Shown piece after piece: positions 46,170 through 57,900 of a stretch of DNA of 64,000 nt. The notes below the pieces were generated by a model. That model saw nothing but the letters and a program-made list of their open reading frames with translations, searched no databases and had not been told where the DNA came from. Each line of letters starts with the position of its first letter. The stretch's first letter is position 1. This DNA is from Theristus sp. LFF4_11. Lineage: Eukaryota; Nematoda; Chromadorea; Monhysterida; Xyalidae. The position numbers and the translations under genes were made by a program. The DNA lies in assembly GCA_030248135.1 (NCBI GenBank), contig JASANC010003656.1, positions 1-64,000 of the forward strand, given 5' to 3'.

Positions 46170-48908
46170 GCTACATATTGCTTTTTTCTACAATTTCTCT
46201 TTCAACGCAATCCACCATACGTTGGTTTTTGTTCGGTTTGTCTCACTGTGTTGAGCTGTTCTCACTGTTCTGTCGTTTTTTCGTTCACTTTACCATGCTG
46301 GCATAGTCTACTGTTTTCAAACGTGTCACACCGAATTGACGTCATTTTGAAGCATGCACTTTTTCATTGCTCAGCAACCCCTACTTCTCAGTTTGGCTGA
46401 TTTTTTCGCGTTAAGCGGCATTCCTGAAGCAGTAATTAGCGACGCGTAACTGTGGTGTCACTGTTTCATAGCTACGCGGTGTCACTGTTTCATGATTGCG
46501 CCTTCAACACGTGAAGGGTGAATACCAACAGAATGTTTGTTGTCTGTGTATTCTGAATGGGCGTTTTTTTTAAACAAATGGAGTTATTTCGGTCTGGCAC
46601 GGTCGAATGAATCCACATTTATAGTTTGGAAATTTCTTCCATTATGCATTTTATGCGTTATCAACGCGGCACACCTACTGATCCATGGTAAAAGTTTTGT
46701 TCTCATTTTTTTGTACTCGGCTCTAGCGCTTTTAGCATCGTATTTGATCTCATAATTCAGTATAGTTACAGTTTTTTTTGTCAGCGACCACCGTGTTGTA
46801 TTGATTCAGAGGTTTTTTTAGTTTTTTTCTGCATTCGTGAACAATTTGTGCCGCATTTTTACTCTCCCGTTGACTCTGGTTTTTGTTCACTTCTTATTGA
46901 GTTTGAGATTTTCGAACGCACCGCATGCTTTTGCAGTACTGTGATGTTGATTCAACAGTTGAACTGACGATTCTCGTGTGTGCACATACTTGTATGCAAA
47001 TTCATTTCACAGCGTGAAAGTTGTCACTCATGCCAATTCAGTTCATAATGATCTTCCTTCTCCTTGCTTGTTTGTATTCGCCGCTCTACGCAGAAATTAG
47101 TATAGAAACTTTGCAAAACAGCTAAACGCAACACGTATTTTTAGCGCAAAATGTCAAGGTTACTTGAGTCTGGTTTTCTAGAAAAAATCGGCGTTTTTTG
47201 ATTTATTACCTTAGACCGTCCCAATTGCTTTCGCTAAAAAACAGAATTTGTGAAAAGTCAAATTTTTGTATGCAATTTGTTTGGGGAGATTAGCATAAGC
47301 GACGAAAACAACTCCAAGTTTAACAATCGCCATATGTAGCAAACAGTATTGTACTCAATAACAGCTCATGTTACAGTTCGTGTCTGTAAAAATTGTCTTC
47401 CATTCAAAGTTCGTACCATAGTTTTTTTTGCATGTTTCACAGACATTTTTGTCACTCTTGATGTGTGCGTGTATAATCCTGTTTCTAGTCACTATTTTTC
47501 TGTCTTTTTGCAGTTGTTTGTGTCGTTTTTCGCGTATTTGGCTTTTCTTTCCGATCTATCCTGCTACCTCCTCGACTGTTTTCTCTGTGCATTTCACCGT
47601 GGTCATACTTTTTGTGGCATATACGCATTATTATCATTGTTTGGTTTTCCTGTGCATTCAACTTTTGTCATACATACATAGTTTTTCGTTGTCTTCCACG
47701 ATTATGTCATTACCAAAAGACGGCAATGATTCGTGTGGTGTTTTCTCTGTTGTTTCACTTGTTTTTATTTGTGCGATATATAAAACGCGATTGGATTATA
47801 TTGTAGCACAAATTTGAAAACAATTAGCAGAAACATAATAAAAAAGCGTTTCGCGAATAACAGAAAGCAACACTTATATGGAACCTGTGGAGCACATGTC
47901 ACCGTACACCCCAAAAAAGTCACACTCCACCGTAGCCTTGAACGTGAACAGAACAAATCAGTAAGTATACATACGCAAAAACAGAGAGACAGAACAACAC
48001 AGCAGCACACACTAAATCCGGACATTTTCCGGCTCGTGTGTACATTGTGTCCGCTCGTCATATATTCGATATTCATTTGTCTAAATCGCCAAACGGTCGC
48101 CGCAACGTGTCGCGCTACGGGTGGGGAGACTATTGGTGTGCATAAACACACACCACACACCAACTGTCAGTTATCAAGATGATATGGTATCCTTTTTGGC
48201 GAGACAAACGAAAAGACAAAAACTAGCTGCAAAATGCTCAGCTAATTTGTTGTTTTGCAACCAATCAACAAAATATGTGCACACGCGCATTGGTCAAAGT
48301 GAATTGCCACGTCACTATTCCACAATTTTGGCCCGTTTTCTCACGTTCGGCATTTATTTTGCAAAACAACAAAAAAAACAACAAACAACAAGTCACGTGA
48401 ACCGACGTTGAGGTTCAGCTCAGCGCCTGATACGCAGCGGACGCCGTCATTCTCCTGAGTGCTGCTAATTTTAACACCTTGTTGATCTTTTGTGCAGTTT
48501 TTTCGGTTTCTATCGAAGGGGATCGGGATGGCGTGAAGAAATCGGAACAAGTGCGCGGCCAACAGCACTACAAACAGAAGTGCTTGAAAAGACAGCATGA
48601 TGAAAATGAAACTAGTTTTTATTAACGAACAGGTGTTTTTAGGGCAAGTGAAAAAGAGAAAAGGGTGTAAAACGAAAACTGAATTGTTTTTATGCTCAAA
48701 CTGGATCCTTTGTTGGTTCATCAGGACAGCACTTTCAATTTCGAACCTTCTGGTTGGTGTCAAATTTACACCATACAGCACATTACAATCTGGAATTACC
48801 CACCACATCCACATACCCGCATCACATTTTATGGTTACAGAGATCGAGATCGCTAAAGTTAACAACGGCAAAAAGAAACAATTGCCAAAACAACCTTGTT
48901 TTCTTTCT
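46170..48908. other. Spacer downstream of Msx
   Basis: AT-rich; it holds an eroded MITE-2 (about 46310-46612) carrying a MITE-4 at 46413-46503. Nothing else was recognised; short ORFs are Cys/Phe/Leu-rich and look incidental. Confidence 0.45.
46310..46612. mobile_element. Eroded MITE-2 with nested MITE-4
   Basis: The outer parts TTTTCAAACGTGTCACACC and CGGTCTGGCACGGTCGAATG resemble MITE-2 ends. Inside, GCGGCATTCCTGAAGCAGTA and TAGCTACGCGGTGTCACTG match MITE-4. Confidence 0.5.
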
Positions 48909-48912
48909 TTAT

Positions 48913-49072
48913 AGTTGGGAATAACGATAATGGTGTAATTACATGTCATTATATTGGCTATATAACCTGTGATAATCTGTGATCAGGTTCGGTCTGTTTT
49001 TATTATTGTCGTTGTCGTGTCCTCCTAATAAGCAAACCCAAATAAACTACGTAACAACCCAAATATCTTTCT
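48913..49072 (+). repeat. 5' LTR (160 bp)
   Basis: Begins AGTTGGGAATAACG and ends AAATATCTTTCT. Identical on reading to 51434-51593. It contains TATATAAC and AATAAA-like motifs. Confidence 0.95.
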
Positions 49073-49090
49073 GGCGCCCAACGTTTGGCT
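49072..49090 (+). promoter_or_regulatory. Primer-binding site
   Basis: TGGCGCCCAACGTTTGGC directly follows the 5' LTR. TGGCGCC starts are common for tRNA-primed retroelements; the tRNA was not identified. Confidence 0.7.
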
Positions 49091-49166
49091 CGTACAGTCA
49101 TCATCTATAAAGAAGGAAAACCACAGTGTGCAACAGTGCAATCCGCACAACAGCACGATCAGCATC

Positions 49167-51230
49167 ATGTCGCGACACTTTGACAGCGAGAGTTCAGTCG
49201 TCAGCCGTGATCCCAGCCCTGACTCGCTGAACACGTCCGACGCCGATACGGTACACATGACCCGCAGAGATCTGGATTACCTCATTGACCGCTATGAGGA
49301 CCAGCAGGATCGGGCAGGACTCAACCGAATTTGCAGGACGCTGCAGGAGAAAAAAAAGCTAAGTCGGACCTTGCAGTGCAGAGTCAAGCGAAACATTGCA
49401 CCTTCTTTGGTCGCACCCATTGACGAGTTGGCTGATAGGGCCCGAGGATTTGTGAGCGAAGTCTTCAAGTATAAACAGTTTCTGACTTGGGGACAAATGC
49501 ATGATCCTGAAAATGCTGATTTGAACAGTATGACACAGGCACAATCGAGCGTCTCGCACAGAAGTGATACGACAGTGCCGACGGCGATCAGCATGCTCAG
49601 CTCGACAAAAATGCTACAACGCGCACAGACTCAAAGGCCACACGAAGCGTCTGATAAGTGCGACCCAAGCGAGCCACACGATGCTCCAGACGTAAGTGAC
49701 ACTGATTCAATCACTACGTTTCAGTTGGGTCAAAAACTTGCGCATATTCGTAGCGATGAGCATGTGCCTACTGGGTTAATTCCCAAGGCAAGAAACGAGT
49801 CCACTGGGTTAATTCCCAGGACCAAAAAGCTGATTGATGAGCCTACTGGGTTCATTCCCAAGGCAAACGAGTCCACTGGGTTGATTCCCAGGACCGAAAA
49901 TCTGATTGGTGAGCCTACTGGGTTAATTCCCAAGGCAAATGACGAGGCCAGTGGGTTAAGTCCCAGGCACGATAAAGTGAAAACGGAGACGGGAGTCTCA
50001 GAGCAATTGATTCAATTGGTCATACAACAACAACAGCAAATGCAGAAACAGTACGATCAACTGCAAAAGCAAAATGAGTTTATGATGACCATGTTCAGTC
50101 AGATTCTCGAACTGCAGAATCAGCAGAAGTTGAGCGTGGATCATGACCACTGCTGTAAACAGAATGTAGCCAACGGTACCACCGACAATTACAAAGCATA
50201 CATGATGTTGTTGTCCGAAAAATGGCAAAAATTCGACCCAGCCAAAAATCACAAATTCCGTACCTGGCTCAGTAGTCTGCAAACTAGACTGGAGCTGTGG
50301 GACCCACCAACGAAAATTGCGGTCGAGCACATTCGTATGTGTCTTTCCGACGACGCATTGTTTGCTTTCGATCAACAGCCACAAGGAGTGCGTGAAAATT
50401 CGGAGGAGTCCATCAAGTACCTTGAGTCCATCTACGGACCAAGAAATGAGGCAATTACATCCGTCTACGAACTCGATACAGCAACGCGACAGGAAGGAGA
50501 ATCTGTGCGCGCCTTCGGACTACGTCTGGAGAATTTGCTTCTTGCCACTGGGCATAACTATCGCGGTTCGGATGGCAACTATATACCGTTTGTCGAAACG
50601 ACGTTGATCAACAAGTTTGTGCAAGGATTGCTTGATCCGTTGTTGTCGAGCAAAGCAGAGGACCAGAAGTTCAAGGGTCTCAATTTCCGACAAATTGTGG
50701 ATAAAATCCAAGGAATCGAAGACTGCGAAAACTTCAAAAAGAAAAAGAACAGCCGTGACGACGATCGGCAGAAAAACAAAGACAACGGCAGCAAGCCGAA
50801 TTACCAAAACACGAGCCGTGAAAACCACGAAACAAACTTCAACTACAAACCGCAATTCAGCGACCAGTTTGGTCATAATCAGCAACATTACAATCAGATT
50901 GAGAACTACCAGTTCGCCAACAATCAAATCACTCCACAAATCAATAATCAGCAACAGCAAACCACGCAATACATCGGTCGATGTTCCCGCATTCGACACG
51001 ACACGCGACAGCAAAATCATCAACAGCAAAACTATTCACCAAAATTCGCAAGATTCCGAAATTGGCATCCGCAGTTTAGAATGTCGGACGCAGAAAAGCA
51101 GTTGATTGCGAAAGTCTACGGACGAAACAAACCGGCCAAGAATCCTCGAACAGCGACAAACGACGTGGGCAAAGCTGAGGAGGACGACTACAACCACGGC
51201 CCGCGCGATGAAGGAGGCGTCGACGAATAG
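49167..51230 (+). CDS. gag: Retrotransposon Gag protein (687 aa)
   Basis: The ATG at 49167 was chosen as the first ATG after the primer-binding site. The N-terminal region has MTRRDLDYLIDRYEDQQDRA and an acidic, Ser-rich part. Residues about 205-275 carry seven near-repeats around TGLIPKAN and TGLIPRTK. A Gln-rich coiled coil follows (about 280-335, QQQQQMQKQYDQLQKQ). A capsid-like alpha-helical domain comes next (about 345-510), with WQKFDPAKNHKFRTWL, YGPRNEAITSVYEL and FVQGLLDPLLSSK, which resembles Ty3-type Gag. The C-terminus is Asn/Gln-rich and basic. No CCHC knuckle, protease or polymerase was found. The frame is intact, as expected from a young copy. Gag would form the particle that packages the element's RNA. 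Confidence 0.85.
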   Translation: MSRHFDSESSVVSRDPSPDSLNTSDADTVHMTRRDLDYLIDRYEDQQDRAGLNRICRTLQEKKKLSRTLQCRVKRNIAPSLVAPIDELADRARGFVSEVFKYKQFLTWGQMHDPENADLNSMTQAQSSVSHRSDTTVPTAISMLSSTKMLQRAQTQRPHEASDKCDPSEPHDAPDVSDTDSITTFQLGQKLAHIRSDEHVPTGLIPKARNESTGLIPRTKKLIDEPTGFIPKANESTGLIPRTENLIGEPTGLIPKANDEASGLSPRHDKVKTETGVSEQLIQLVIQQQQQMQKQYDQLQKQNEFMMTMFSQILELQNQQKLSVDHDHCCKQNVANGTTDNYKAYMMLLSEKWQKFDPAKNHKFRTWLSSLQTRLELWDPPTKIAVEHIRMCLSDDALFAFDQQPQGVRENSEESIKYLESIYGPRNEAITSVYELDTATRQEGESVRAFGLRLENLLLATGHNYRGSDGNYIPFVETTLINKFVQGLLDPLLSSKAEDQKFKGLNFRQIVDKIQGIEDCENFKKKKNSRDDDRQKNKDNGSKPNYQNTSRENHETNFNYKPQFSDQFGHNQQHYNQIENYQFANNQITPQINNQQQQTTQYIGRCSRIRHDTRQQNHQQQNYSPKFARFRNWHPQFRMSDAEKQLIAKVYGRNKPAKNPRTATNDVGKAEEDDYNHGPRDEGGVDE

Positions 51231-51423
51231 TAATGACGTGCGTGATGAAACGAAACGGTTGAAACGAAACGATGTGAAAACACAAAGAAAACTTCCAATC
51301 AAAAAATCAAATCAACAAATCTCAATCAAAAAACAGTCAAATCAAATCAACAAATCTTCCAATCAATCAACAAAACAATCTATCAACAATTTCAATCAAA
51401 TATGTGATAAATCATTTTCAATT

Positions 51424-51433
51424 GTTGGGGAGA
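51424..51433 (+). promoter_or_regulatory. Polypurine tract of the gag element
   Basis: TTGGGGAGAAG directly before the 3' LTR. Confidence 0.7.
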
Positions 51434-51593
51434 AGTTGGGAATAACGATAATGGTGTAATTACATGTCATTATATTGGCTATATAACCTGTGATAATCTG
51501 TGATCAGGTTCGGTCTGTTTTTATTATTGTCGTTGTCGTGTCCTCCTAATAAGCAAACCCAAATAAACTACGTAACAACCCAAATATCTTTCT
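51434..51593 (+). repeat. 3' LTR (160 bp)
   Basis: Same sequence as the 5' LTR; followed by the TTAT target duplication. Confidence 0.95.
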
Positions 51594-51940
51594 TTATTTT
51601 GTCAAAACCTGACATACCCTTTCGTCAACCTTGCATGCTTGCAATCAAAAAACTGAAAAAAGTAGAGCAGTGAATCAAACCGTGTCGTGTTCAGTTCATG
51701 AATAATGATGAATTTCACGCTTTGGTATCGGTTTCGGCATGGTTTTTTGGCGGCGCGCACGCGGCGGTAATTTGAATTTTGCCGGTGCCATTCCATTATT
51801 TTCAGGACATCATCATCATCGATTTCTCAGCTGTTCACAGTAAAAAATTGGAAAATAAAAGAAATTCAGAAAACAACAACGCTTTTCAATATTTTTTAAA
51901 GTTTACGAAAAAACAAAACCCGCCGCTGCCTCCGAAAAAA

Positions 51941-54911
51941 ATGTCCGCTCCGGCCGGTGTTGTGCAGCATCACGGCGATAAGGAGAATGCTGTAGCACGG
52001 GAGAACTGCAAAGTGAACGCGAAGACGACGCAGCTCAACGAAAATGCTCAGCAATCTGCCGGTCTGTGTACTCTGTTGTTGTTTTTTGGAATGTGTCGTC
52101 GTTTTATAATGTTTTCGGATCGGTTTCTTCAGCCGCTGTAAAGGAAGCAGGTTTTTCGAGCAGAGAGGAACGAAAAAAGCAAGAAAAGCAACAAAGAAAA
52201 AGCACAAATATAAATGACGAAACTGAACTGAAACATATTGTTTTTGTTTGTTCAAGATTATCCATTCAGTTCAGTCTAGGGTTGTTAAACAAAAATGAAA
52301 TTTTTTTTTTTTAAAAAAGTGATTAAAAAAAAACAAAAATGCCGATTTTTTTTTTTTTTTTAAAAATTCGAAAAATTTTCCTCTAATATGCTCTGAAAAC
52401 CTCAATTTTGGCACAATTTTTCGAAAGTTCAACAAAAATTTTCTTTGATTATACCTCGTAAAACCTTTAGCAGTCGATTTTGGACCGTTTTACCGACTGA
52501 TTTTAGGCTTCGACAACATCTGCGATGAAGTTTTTGAGCGTCCCAAAGCTTAGCCTACCATTTCCGATGCAGATAAGGTGACGATTAGCCTCGCAGAGCG
52601 TCCGATTGTGCTCGCTGCACCGTTTGCAAGCGCTACGTTGTCTGGTTGCTGCTTCGTGTCGTGTCGTCGCGAAACCATCAGAAGAATTGATCGAATTTCA
52701 AGGCGGTATGTTTGTCTTCACTTCAGCATTAGCTTAGCTGGGGACAATTAGTGACGTTTTGGAGGTCAAAACACAAGAAGAGGCATGGTGACGGTTTGGA
52801 AAAGGGGTAATTGAGGTCACCAAAACAAAATCTGCAAAGTTCCGCCATACGGGTGTCATTCGGGAGGCGCTTGCATATCATATGTGGTTCTTCGGACTCC
52901 CTGATTGATTTAGCACAACTTTGATTTTTGAAATTTTTTTTTTAAAAAAAAAAATTTTTTTTTTAAAAAAAAAACAAAAATGACGATTTTTGTTTTTTTT
53001 AACAACCCTAGTTCAGTCGCAAATTATCAAAACACGATTCAACACCAGCAGGAGGCCCGAGCAAATTGAAGCCGCTGCGTGCGCGCGGTCTGTCGCTTCG
53101 CACGGACACGCAGGCGACGCCGCGCAGGGCTCTCGGCGACGTCAAGAACATCATCCAGCCGACGACGTCGTCCGCCAGCACCAGGAACACGCCAACGGTC
53201 GACAGCGCAAAAAAGCAATCGGTTCGTCTCGTTTTCTTGGAATCTTTGGTTTTTGCCGTTTTTTTCAGTTAGTGAAATCAGGAGAGAGTTCGTATTTGCG
53301 CTGCGATGACACGTCGCAGTCGAACAACATCACATCGATACGTTGTTCTCGGTGAACAAGTTCAAAGTATTTTTTTCAACTCATTTTCAACGACTCTCAA
53401 GTGCAACTGATCTTTTCTCGACGTTGTGACTTCTGACTGAACTTTTGACCTTCGAATCTCACAATGGACAACACGAACACAGGAAACGACACAAATACCG
53501 ATGCCCACTTTTTGGACCCAATGAGATATGCAAAAAACTAAGAAAAAACGAAACATGTCGATGTCGTCACTAAATTGAACATTCTCATGCCAGATTGAAT
53601 TGAAATTCAATTGTTCTACAGTGAATTTGAACAAAGAAAAAAAACATTTCAGACAAAAGCGAGTCGCTCTGTCTCGGCGTCTGGTGGCGGTGCCGCAAAG
53701 AAACGCGGCGAATTGGAGCGAATCCCAGAGCAGAACAAACAGACGCCCGACGTCCAGCAGCAGTCGACGATCGATGAAAACGATGAGATCGAGCCGTGCA
53801 GCTACAAAGCCAGCAGAGACGGCCAGCTCGAAGGTTAGCGGTTCGATTGATTCAAGAATTTTTTTAAAAATGTTGCTTGTTGATCACCAACGTAGCAGTT
53901 ATGATCACCGTATGATTCGGGTTTCTTTGCTTTGCGAATTGCGCGCCTTTTTCGCAACTGTGAATCTACATGGATAAATTTTGTGAATCTACATGTTTCT
54001 AAGGCCTGGTTGAATAGGCGATCTGGAGACCTGAACTTGAATCGTTTTGATTCAACGTCTGTTGTTGTCTTTTCAGTTCGTTTCGTTGCTCATATATTAC
54101 GCTTGCTCGGTTTCGGACAATTTAGTTTGTGATCTCAGTTCTCTATCGTTTGCGTGCACCGAACTTTACGGTACACCGAAGGGGAAACTGAATTGTGCAG
54201 AGAATCTGTACAGTCGGAACTCCACCTTATAGGCTATCAGATCTGACTGGTTGGTGAGGTGATCACGTGATGTATGCTTTAGGTGTGCAGCAGGACACCC
54301 TGCACAGAGAGCATGCATCACATGATCACCACACCAACCAATCAGCTGACAACCTAAAAATAAGAGTGTATCTTGTTGCAGAAACATTCGAGCAACTTTT
54401 CGGTCCGCAGTCGATTCGCATGTCGACGATTGCAGCCTCGGTCTGGGATCGTGCGTTGTGCGACTTTTTGTACGAGCCGGTGAACAAATTTGTCGCGGAG
54501 CAATTCGATCCGGCCGAAACGGAGCGACTGATGAAGAAATCCGACGCTGGTTTGGTTTGGTTTTCGTTTTTTTAGATTACAGTCACACATTTCACATCGG
54601 TGGAAATCGGAATGCAGCTGAATTCAATTCTTTCGCGCCTAAACGTGCGCCGTGTTGTGCGCAATCTTGGCTATAAAACGACACGCACGCACGCATCATA
54701 GCAGCGTTCCTGCACAGCATCTTCGTAGTGTGTTCTGTACTATTTTTTTGACCGAATGAAGTCTCGACTGGTGAACCAATTTTCGAAATGTTTAATAAAT
54801 GTGATCCGCTAAATTGCGTTTTTTTTATTTTTTGCAATTTTTGATCATGTTTCAGAAGCAATGCGAGACGTCGAGGCGCTGCTGCAGAGCATCGAACGAG
54901 TCGAAATGTGA
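51941..54911 (+). CDS. Small KEN-box/D-box protein, securin-like candidate (232 aa)
   Basis: Five exons: 51941-52061, 53049-53221, 53653-53833, 54382-54549, 54856-54911; phases match and the sum is 699 nt. The N-terminus has a KEN box in HHGDKENAVAREN, and exon 2 has a destruction box RRALGDVKN (RxxL). Both mark substrates of the anaphase-promoting complex. The rest is Ser/Gln/Lys-rich and disordered, with an acidic DENDEIEP patch, then a helical C-terminus (FDPAETERLMKK, EALLQSIERVEM). Size, KEN box plus D-box order, and the acidic patch fit securin, the inhibitor of separase, which is very divergent in nematodes. Other cell-cycle substrates such as a geminin-like or spindle protein cannot be excluded. 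An AATAAA lies 58 nt past the stop. Confidence 0.6.
52276..53011. mobile_element. 736 bp TIR element, CTAGGGTTGTT ends
   Basis: CTAGGGTTGTTAAAC at the left and AACAACCCTAG at the right, flanked by the 6 bp duplication TTCAGT. Long A and T runs lie just inside both ends. No ORF. It is in intron 1 of the securin-like gene, ending 37 bp before the acceptor. Confidence 0.8.
54211..54367. mobile_element. MITE family 1 copy, right end eroded
   Basis: CAGTCGGAACTCC after TA at the left; GATCACGTGATGTATGC and CCAACCAATCAGCTGA inside; ends near AAGAGTGTA, about 15 bp before the exon 4 acceptor. Confidence 0.75.
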
Positions 54912-54968
54912 TTTTTTCTAGACTTGAACGTCGCAGGAGTTGTGGTTAGCGGGTATTTTGTAATGTCA

Positions 54969-54974
54969 AATAAA
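54969..54974 (+). terminator. Polyadenylation signal of the securin-like gene
   Basis: AATAAA 58 nt after the TGA stop. Confidence 0.6.
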
Positions 54975-57900
54975 GTGCATCAGTCCGAACCTGTCACTTC
55001 GTCTCATTGAAACCACTTCAAATTGCAGCGCACCTGCTTGTGCATCACGATTGGCAATACCAATCTGTCAGTAAATTTGTGGGTGCGTGTTTGGCGTGTA
55101 GTGTGGAATGATGGCAATTTGAATTTGTTTCATTTTGACCGTGTGACAGGTTTTGATAGATATATGTAACAGTTCTCGCATGTTGTTTCCACTGATTACA
55201 GTGTGACTCGTTGTTTTTATTGTACATTCCAATAATTCTCTTTAATTACTTTTCGTAAACAGTTCGTTTTCTGTTGCAAACCAGTGCATTTGCGTCTCAC
55301 TAATTATTTTCATAGTGTCACGGATACTGTATTCAAATACTGATGTGTTAGCTTGTTGCATCTTGAGTAGGTGTGAAAGGAAAGTAATATTTGAGTTTAA
55401 CTACTTTTTTGCTCTAAGTTGTTTCGCCCTGTGCCTGTTTTGTCCGTGATTGGTTTCTTCATTGTTCTGCGGACAAATTTGTGTGTGAAGCTAATTTGAT
55501 TGCAAAAAGCAGCAACTGTTGCGTTCAAAAATAATTGTGTTTTTACTGGTTTTCATGTGTTCACTTTTTGTTCTCCATTGCAAACTGTTTTCTCCAAAAT
55601 ATTCATTCCCATTCAAATAGTTCCTACCATCATCCGTAACTTGTGTCTTTTTGCTGTGTGGCTCGGCTCATGTCTGATAAGTTGTTTTGGTATGAGGTTC
55701 AACTATTCTTTGGACTATGCAAGAATTGTCTGTCACATTTGCTGACTGACTGAATGAAATAAATGAAAACCAAAAAAATTAATATTGATTTATTGGATTT
55801 CTGCAAAAAAAGTTGAAACAAAAGCTATATATTGTTTTACGTTGGGACCGAAGACTGAGTGAGTTAACGCACATTTAGTTTGCCTCACGCAGTTCAATTT
55901 TAAACGAGCAAGCTTTGTGCATAGAAATTGGTTGCGTGAAAATCGCATTTTCACCGATTGTAAAATTGAAACAGTATTTGTGCGATTATTGCATAACGAA
56001 GCTTTTTTGGTAATTTTCCTCGCTATTTTTAGTGTTTCGGTGCGCTTTTCCTTTTGAACTGAAACGTTTCTTCAGTTGGGTTCAGTCAAAGAGCTAAGGT
56101 TTGGGCCCTATCGAACACATCCCCTGGCGGCCTGGCCAGTTTGGTTTCCCATACTTTCTCTGTTTTGAACATTGATGCGAGAGGTTTGAAATGCGGCCAA
56201 AGCTGGCTCAACGTGAAGCTGAAATTGGGCGTTTTCACGGTGATACTGTGTTGCTGCAACTAATTTACTATTTAGTTTGTGCTTCTCTCTCGTTTAGTTT
56301 ATTGGTATTAATATCGCTTCTGCTGTTTTCCGTAATTTCGTTTTGTTTTATCAGCAGCAGCAACCGCTAATGCGCGCGCATCAGTTCACGAGACACCCAA
56401 TGCATGCGCATTCTGCGTGGATCCAGTCGTTTCTAATTATGTCACACGGCTGATGTGTTTTATTGGCAGCTGATCTTATCGTATATTGTGTTGGTGTGGA
56501 CTTATAAATAGCAATTGATCATTTTATCAGCATATGCTTCATGGCCAATTGTCGAAAATCGGGTGCGTGTCGTATGTTTGAGTTACTTCAGTTCATCTGC
56601 GTGTGTTTGTGGCAGACCTCGGTTTGTTTCTCAGCCACTGTTGCTGCTGTTCGGTCCAAACGCGTCAACCCTAAAATCTGCCGCACTTTGCACTCAGTGC
56701 CAACCGGTGGCGATAGGTTGCACGCACATTGTCTTTTGTTAGTACAAGAAACATATTCTTCATTTTTGCAAGAAAAAAATTGGAAATGAAACCTTTTTTG
56801 AAAAAATGTTTCAATTTCATGCCAACCCTGGCATGGTGTGAGCAGGTGTGGTGTATTTATTTTTTGTGTGGCGCGTTTGACCATAAAAACGGGGTGCTTG
56901 TTCATTTGTGTTTAAATGTTTTGAATCGGTTCTAAAGATCGATCGTTAAGCCCAAGCTTTGGTAATTTACTTGCATCCATGTTGGTAAGGATATGGGGGA
57001 TTTTGTCAGTTGTATTTGCGACACCTACAATGTAGCTCTGAGGCTCAACTTAAATGCGATAATTTCGGTTCAAATTAAGATCAGACTTGCGTGACGGGTT
57101 CCGTTCGCCTCGCGCCTACCAAGTAGCCCTTAACATTTTCTCCCGCTTTTTTAATTCTGTCTTAACTCGCTGCATGCATTCCACTTTTCTGATGAACCAT
57201 TTAATACTGGTTTATTCACTTAGTTTTCGTTTTTTTATTTGCAACTGTTTCGTTAATACACACTCCCACTTGTGATATACCCGTGGGTTTCTGGTTACAT
57301 AAGACAGTGTTGCAAGGGCGGTGGCTGAAAAAAAAATACAGACTTGTTTTGTCTGCAGTTTGTTTTTTTAATAACAACTGCATGCAAATTCTCAATCTTT
57401 ATCCGTTCCAATATTGCAAAAAGCAATCCATTTTGCGTTTTTTTTTACCAGCAACCGTTTAAGGCGATACAGTCCTTATTAACGCTTGCAGCAAACAATG
57501 CACACGATTTTCGAGACCAGTTAAGGTCGACCCATGTGTCATTTCTCTGCCGACCAGCTGGTAAATGAACTCGAGTGCCTTAGGTTTTTGTGCTTCGTCG
57601 CTAAAACATAGCCGTTCTCGATATAATTGTTATCAATGAGTTATACTCTAAAGTATTTCCTGTATCGCTGTTAATTATTTCTGGTATAAACATCCGCTAA
57701 AGACCATTTGGCAATTGGCACGAGACATCGTTATCATCGGAGGCAACGCACTGTATTGTCTGCCTCTGCCGCTGTGCCTGTCACAGGGTTCTTCTGTGGT
57801 TGTGGGTTTGTTTATGCGTTCAAAGGGGCTCCAAAAATAGATTTTCGTTCTAATCGCGCTACTTGTGTACTCGTGAATGTCATTTTTAAAGTTCTGCTAT

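Larger units (their letters stand above)
48913..51593 (+). mobile_element. Gag-only LTR retrotransposon, 2,681 bp, very young
   Basis: Two 160 bp direct repeats that read identically flank a primer-binding site, a single gag ORF and a polypurine tract, with the 4 bp target duplication TTAT on both sides (48909-48912, 51594-51597). Only about 200 bp separate the gag stop from the 3' LTR, so there is no room for pol; it must borrow enzymes. Identical LTRs imply recent insertion. The 4 bp duplication and the gag fold point toward a Ty3/gypsy-type partner, which is inference. Confidence 0.9.

Noticed and set aside
56541..56789. Small secreted Cys-containing peptide gene
   Set aside because: Hydrophobic start but no intron, promoter or conserved Cys pattern to support it.
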